Source of the DNA: Caryophanales bacterium
GTDB taxonomy: Bacteria; Bacillota; Bacilli; Paenibacillales; CANHCR01
Reading direction: 5' to 3'
Assembly (NCBI GenBank): GCA_947459205.1
Contig: CANHCR010000013.1
Coordinates: forward strand, 1-56,013
DNA: 56,013 nt
The translations under genes and the position numbers were made by a program. This document shows positions 52,878 to 56,013 of the stretch, in pieces. Below the pieces are notes generated by a model. The model saw nothing but the letters and a program-made list of their open reading frames with translations. It did not search any database and was not told where the DNA came from. Each line of letters begins with the position of its first letter. The first letter of the stretch is position 1.

Positions 52878-53888
52878 ATGTTCGGACTTCGTAAGAAAGC
52901 GACTTTCGGTCTGCAAATTTATGATTCAGGCATCAAATTGACTGGTTTGCAATGGCAAAAGGGTGAACCACAGCTTTCCATGTTGCAACATGTGACATTT
53001 GAGAATGCTGTTATACGCAATGGCAAAATCGCAGATGAACCGACGCTCGTCAATTTGTTAAAAGGGTTAAAACAATCTACAGGACTTGGCAAGGCAGATG
53101 TAATATTGTCGATTCCAACAACGAATTTGTTAATGCGGCGTTCGAAAATTGCCTCTTTGTCGACTGCGGAGATGCGGAATTTAATTGATCTCGAAATGCA
53201 TTCCGGCGACAAGATGCCGTTTAAAAATCCGGTGTTTGATTTTGTCAGAACGAATGAAATGAGTTCGGATTCTGCAAACGTTGGTGAGATCGTTACTGAA
53301 TCAGTGGTGAAGCAGGAAGAGGTAATCGTTTTTGCCTCGCCAGAAGAAACAATCAATGCTTATTTGGATGCGTTGAAACTTGCCGACATTTCTGTTGCTG
53401 CCATCGATATTTCACCGTTGGCACAATTCCGTTCGCTTGTTTTTGCCGACCAACAACTGCATCCTGAGCAAACGGACATTCCTGACTTGTTCCTGATGAT
53501 CGATTGTTTTGCAGAAGGTGCAGACATCTCGATTTTCAATGACGGATTGCCAGTATTCATCCGCTCGGTCAGCATTATTGCGAACAACACTTTCGTTTCC
53601 AACCAAGAGCGGACGGAAAACTATGTTGCTACATTGACGACTGAACTATCGAGAATTATGAATTATTACAAGTTCTCGATTTCTTCGGAATTCCGCGATA
53701 TACCTAGGGTTTATGTATCTGGTAGCGAGCATCTTGTTGATGTGTTAGCTGATCCTTTAAGAAATGAACTCAAAGTGGAGTTGCATCCGATTGTGTTTGG
53801 CGTCTATGCTGAATCAGAATTGTCATCAAGTGCGAGAAATGATGTGTTACAGTATTGCAGTGCATTAGGCCTTGCGCTGAAAGGTTAA
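52878..53888 (+). CDS. pilM: PilM-like actin-fold pilus protein
   Basis: A 336-residue cytoplasmic actin-like protein of the PilM family, with the pattern LSIPTTNLLMRR, the EMRNLIDLEMHSGDKMPF segment and a late LFLMIDCFAEGADISI strand. PilM binds the cytoplasmic tail of PilN. AAGGAAG precedes the ATG. It is followed by pilN, pilO in the usual order. Confidence -1.
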   Translation: MFGLRKKATFGLQIYDSGIKLTGLQWQKGEPQLSMLQHVTFENAVIRNGKIADEPTLVNLLKGLKQSTGLGKADVILSIPTTNLLMRRSKIASLSTAEMRNLIDLEMHSGDKMPFKNPVFDFVRTNEMSSDSANVGEIVTESVVKQEEVIVFASPEETINAYLDALKLADISVAAIDISPLAQFRSLVFADQQLHPEQTDIPDLFLMIDCFAEGADISIFNDGLPVFIRSVSIIANNTFVSNQERTENYVATLTTELSRIMNYYKFSISSEFRDIPRVYVSGSEHLVDVLADPLRNELKVELHPIVFGVYAESELSSSARNDVLQYCSALGLALKG

Positions 53889-53906
53889 GAAGGGAGGATG
53901 CTTTGT

Positions 53907-54515
53907 TTGAAACCTCGATATCGTTCGATTGAAATCAACTTATTGCCCAGTGGCGCAGTTTCTTTAACTCGTCTTTATCGTCCGTATATTTATGCGAGTT
54001 CAGTGTTCGTTGCATTATTTTTAATATTCATCGTGATTTCTTTTGTTGCCAATGGCAACAAACAAGCGAGCGAGGATCAGATAGCGGAACTCGATGCTGA
54101 AATTGCACAGTTGCAAGCGAGGATTAGCGAATCGAATTTTTTGGGAAGTGTTAGCGATTATGTTGAACTTCCTAGCAAATTGCGTGCAGTTCAACCCAGC
54201 ACCAATGAACTGTTTGAATCATTTAATGCAACCATGATTGATGGAATGAACGTGCAGACGTTTGAAGTTTCGGATGGGAAACGCGTACGCATTAACGCTT
54301 CATTTGCGTCCGCCGAAATACTCATCACATTTTTAAATAAATTAAAGAAGTCCGATTCATTTGAATTGGTTTCCTCGTCTGGTTTCAACAACGTTCCGAC
54401 CGTATCAGAGGTGTCGAATGCGCAATCTGCCAATAAATTTTCGGCAATGACGCAAGTTTCTTTCGAATTACTATTTGCAGATGAAGAAAATCGTGCTGGA
54501 GGTGGGACTCCATGA
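53907..54515 (+). CDS. pilN: PilN-like pilus membrane protein (probable TTG start)
   Basis: About 202 residues. The N-terminal IEINLLP is the PilM-binding motif of PilN, followed by one membrane helix (about 28-50), a coiled-coil stretch (about 60-80) and a ferredoxin-like fold. TTG 53907 is proposed because GGGAGG lies 9 bp upstream; ATG 53898 touches that site. The stop overlaps the start of pilO (ATGA). Confidence -1.
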   Translation: MKPRYRSIEINLLPSGAVSLTRLYRPYIYASSVFVALFLIFIVISFVANGNKQASEDQIAELDAEIAQLQARISESNFLGSVSDYVELPSKLRAVQPSTNELFESFNATMIDGMNVQTFEVSDGKRVRINASFASAEILITFLNKLKKSDSFELVSSSGFNNVPTVSEVSNAQSANKFSAMTQVSFELLFADEENRAGGGTP

Positions 54516-55150
54516 GAGGCGTGATTGATCGCAAAATTGTTACTTATGCAGTCATTATTGCTTCGTTGCTGTTGTTGCTAGTGTTTCTTTATAGCACGTT
54601 GCCCGCTTTGCAAGGAATGAATGACGCAAAATCAGAGTTAGAGCAAAAGAAAGTTGAGTTGAATGAAAAGAACATATTAGCAGAAAATTTATTGCAGTTT
54701 GGACCACAAGACGAATTCTCGCTTGCCTCCATTCGCAATGATATCCCGGAGCGCCCTGATGTCGAGCATATTCTGCGCGATTTAAAAAGTTTGGAACTAT
54801 TCAGTGGGATTGCTTTTAGCAATTATAATGTCGCAGCAGTTGATAGTGTGAATGGTGACAGTGAGGGAGAAGGAAACGAAGCAAAAATAAATAACAATGC
54901 CGTCGTACCGTTGGAAGTCTCGTTTACGTTTCGCGGCAAACGAGCGCAACTCGTTAGTTTGTTGCGAGAAATTGAATATGTGGAACGAATTTATACGGTA
55001 AGCAAGCTCAATATAACGACGGACGCAAACGTGCCAGTATCATTAGAAAGTCCGAATGAAACGATCAATGGTGCAATGACTTTGACCACTTACTATGTGC
55101 CTGGCCTGCAAAAACATTTTATCGACCCTCGTCCGCTTGATACATTTTAA
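54512..55150 (+). CDS. pilO: PilO-like pilus membrane protein
   Basis: A 212-residue protein with one N-terminal membrane helix (about 12-33), coiled coil (about 35-60) and a C-terminal ferredoxin-like domain, which is the PilO layout. Sequence identity to known PilO is low, so the call rests on position after pilN and on topology. GGAGGTGGG precedes the ATG. It is followed by a gene for a VWA plus FN3 protein. Confidence -1.
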   Translation: MRGVIDRKIVTYAVIIASLLLLLVFLYSTLPALQGMNDAKSELEQKKVELNEKNILAENLLQFGPQDEFSLASIRNDIPERPDVEHILRDLKSLELFSGIAFSNYNVAAVDSVNGDSEGEGNEAKINNNAVVPLEVSFTFRGKRAQLVSLLREIEYVERIYTVSKLNITTDANVPVSLESPNETINGAMTLTTYYVPGLQKHFIDPRPLDTF

Positions 55151-55177
55151 AATAACATGAAAAAAGGAGGAGCATCT

Positions 55178-56013
55178 ATGTCACAAATCAAATCGACAAT
55201 TGCGGTTGTATTGATTTGTGTTTTGCTTTTTCCTGTGATGACAGGTCAAGCGAGTGTCGCTTCTTCTGATTGTTCACAATTACTTTCACTAAGCGTACCG
55301 AACGTTGATACAAACGGAACGAAAGTAATTGAATCAGATAATGCCAAGGAATTACAATTGATGTATGACCTTACGCCTAACCCTGAATCGGCTGTTCAAC
55401 GTGGACCGATGGATGTTGTGCTTATTGCTGAGACAGCAGAAACGATGGCTCAGGATTTTGATGGCAATGAATTACCGGTCAATTCTTCTGATCCGAATCA
55501 GCGCATCAACGCGATGAAAAACTCGCTCAAAAAATTCGTGCAGTTAATGAATAAAAGTAATCTTAACAAATCCGAAAAAGACCGTGTAGCACTCATCAAA
55601 TTCGATACAGCTGCAGAAGTGCGTTCAAATTTCACCGAAAATTATAATGATGTTCTGACGAAAATCGAACAACTGTCTCCGGTCAACCCGCAGGACGAGG
55701 AGAAAATCGGGAAAAACTTCGGTCAAGCTTTTTCGATTGCTACACAAATGATTCGCAACACGCAAAAAAACATTCCGCTTGCTCCGCAAAAACTTTCATT
55801 CAACGGATTAACGGATACCAGTGTAACGATTGAATGGGATTCGTCACTTGATGTCACGAATTTATTGCGCTATGAATTGTATCGAAGTAAAGATTCGATG
55901 TTTAACTACACGAAAATTCTCGAAACGATAGCGACGAGCTATACAGATACAAACATTGTCCCGTCTAGTACATATGATTATTACGTGCTTGCAGTAGATA
56001 AAAATGGCGTGCA
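55178..56013 (+). CDS. Secreted VWA + FN3 protein, possible pilus-associated adhesin (3' partial)
   Basis: The frame is open to the right edge (278 codons visible). A signal peptide (about 1-25, ending near GQA) is followed by a von Willebrand A-like domain (about 60-200; PMDVVLIAETAETM) and the start of an FN3 domain (about 205 onwards: PQKLSFNGLTDTSVTIEWD). The MIDAS position D-x-S-x-S reads E-x-A-x-T, so metal binding is doubtful. AAAAAGGAGG precedes the ATG. Its place as the last visible gene of a pilMNO operon suggests a PilY1-like or other surface partner of the pilus, an inference only. Confidence -1.
   Translation, partial: MSQIKSTIAVVLICVLLFPVMTGQASVASSDCSQLLSLSVPNVDTNGTKVIESDNAKELQLMYDLTPNPESAVQRGPMDVVLIAETAETMAQDFDGNELPVNSSDPNQRINAMKNSLKKFVQLMNKSNLNKSEKDRVALIKFDTAAEVRSNFTENYNDVLTKIEQLSPVNPQDEEKIGKNFGQAFSIATQMIRNTQKNIPLAPQKLSFNGLTDTSVTIEWDSSLDVTNLLRYELYRSKDSMFNYTKILETIATSYTDTNIVPSSTYDYYVLAVDKNGV

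Overview
The window comes from a Gram-positive bacterium of the Bacillota. It is most likely a member of the Bacillales near Paenibacillaceae or Alicyclobacillaceae; this is inferred from gene content and is not a species call. Ribosome binding sites are strong GGAGG types, and promoters look like sigma-A TTGACA/TATAAT. Several families are typical of Bacillales (DUF1292, a DUF1885-like protein, YjbQ, CvfC, YyaL/DUF255, copper-amine-oxidase-like stalk domains). Both pilus loci lack an outer-membrane secretin. The window is densely coded, about 50 genes. No gene-free stretch exceeds about 185 bases. I saw no rRNA, tRNA, CRISPR array or insertion sequence.

Layout. (1) 1-8.2 kb: the 3' part of a giant secreted protein with about 18 fibronectin type III domains and two CBM25-like modules, then a membrane-anchored alpha/beta hydrolase and an M23 peptidase. 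(2) 8.2-14.1 kb: small Bacillales proteins, a PLP-dependent arginine/lysine/ornithine decarboxylase facing an MFS exporter, a lipoprotein and an unrecognised 505-residue protein. (3) 14.1-20.1 kb: a light-response cluster. A class I DNA photolyase and a small membrane protein are divergent from a CarH/LitR-type adenosylcobalamin photoreceptor repressor, which is followed by an RND exporter. The control region holds TGTAYA repeats on an 11-bp grid. (4) 20.2-31.8 kb: a visibly AT-richer Tad/Flp-type pilus locus in one tight operon, ending with a DCC-family oxidoreductase and an O6-alkylguanine-DNA alkyltransferase.

(5) 31.8-38.4 kb: ilvD, yjbQ, a guanylate-kinase-like protein with an altered P-loop, and a DHFR-like protein, cytochrome P450 and iron-sulfur photolyase (FeS-BCP/PhrB type) set. 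(6) 38.4-44 kb: a PD-(D/E)XK nuclease-like protein, an atypical SDR, an MpsC/DUF2294 protein beside an SbtA-type bicarbonate transporter with a terminator-bearing leader, a lipoprotein and a CPA2 antiporter. (7) 44-48.6 kb: a tight operon of YyaL, DUF309, AIM24/TIGR00266 and CvfC. (8) 48.7-56 kb: a second pilus operon (VanW-like protein, PilB, PilC, pilin, PilM, PilN, PilO) ending in a VWA plus FN3 protein cut by the window edge.

Three themes stand out. There are two separate type IV filament systems. There are two unrelated photolyases with a B12 light sensor. Inorganic-carbon and ion transport genes have structured leaders. The strongest candidate for something new is the light-sensing control region at 15979-16061 with its divergent genes. 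The P450-photolyase pairing and the terminal VWA protein of the second pilus operon come next.
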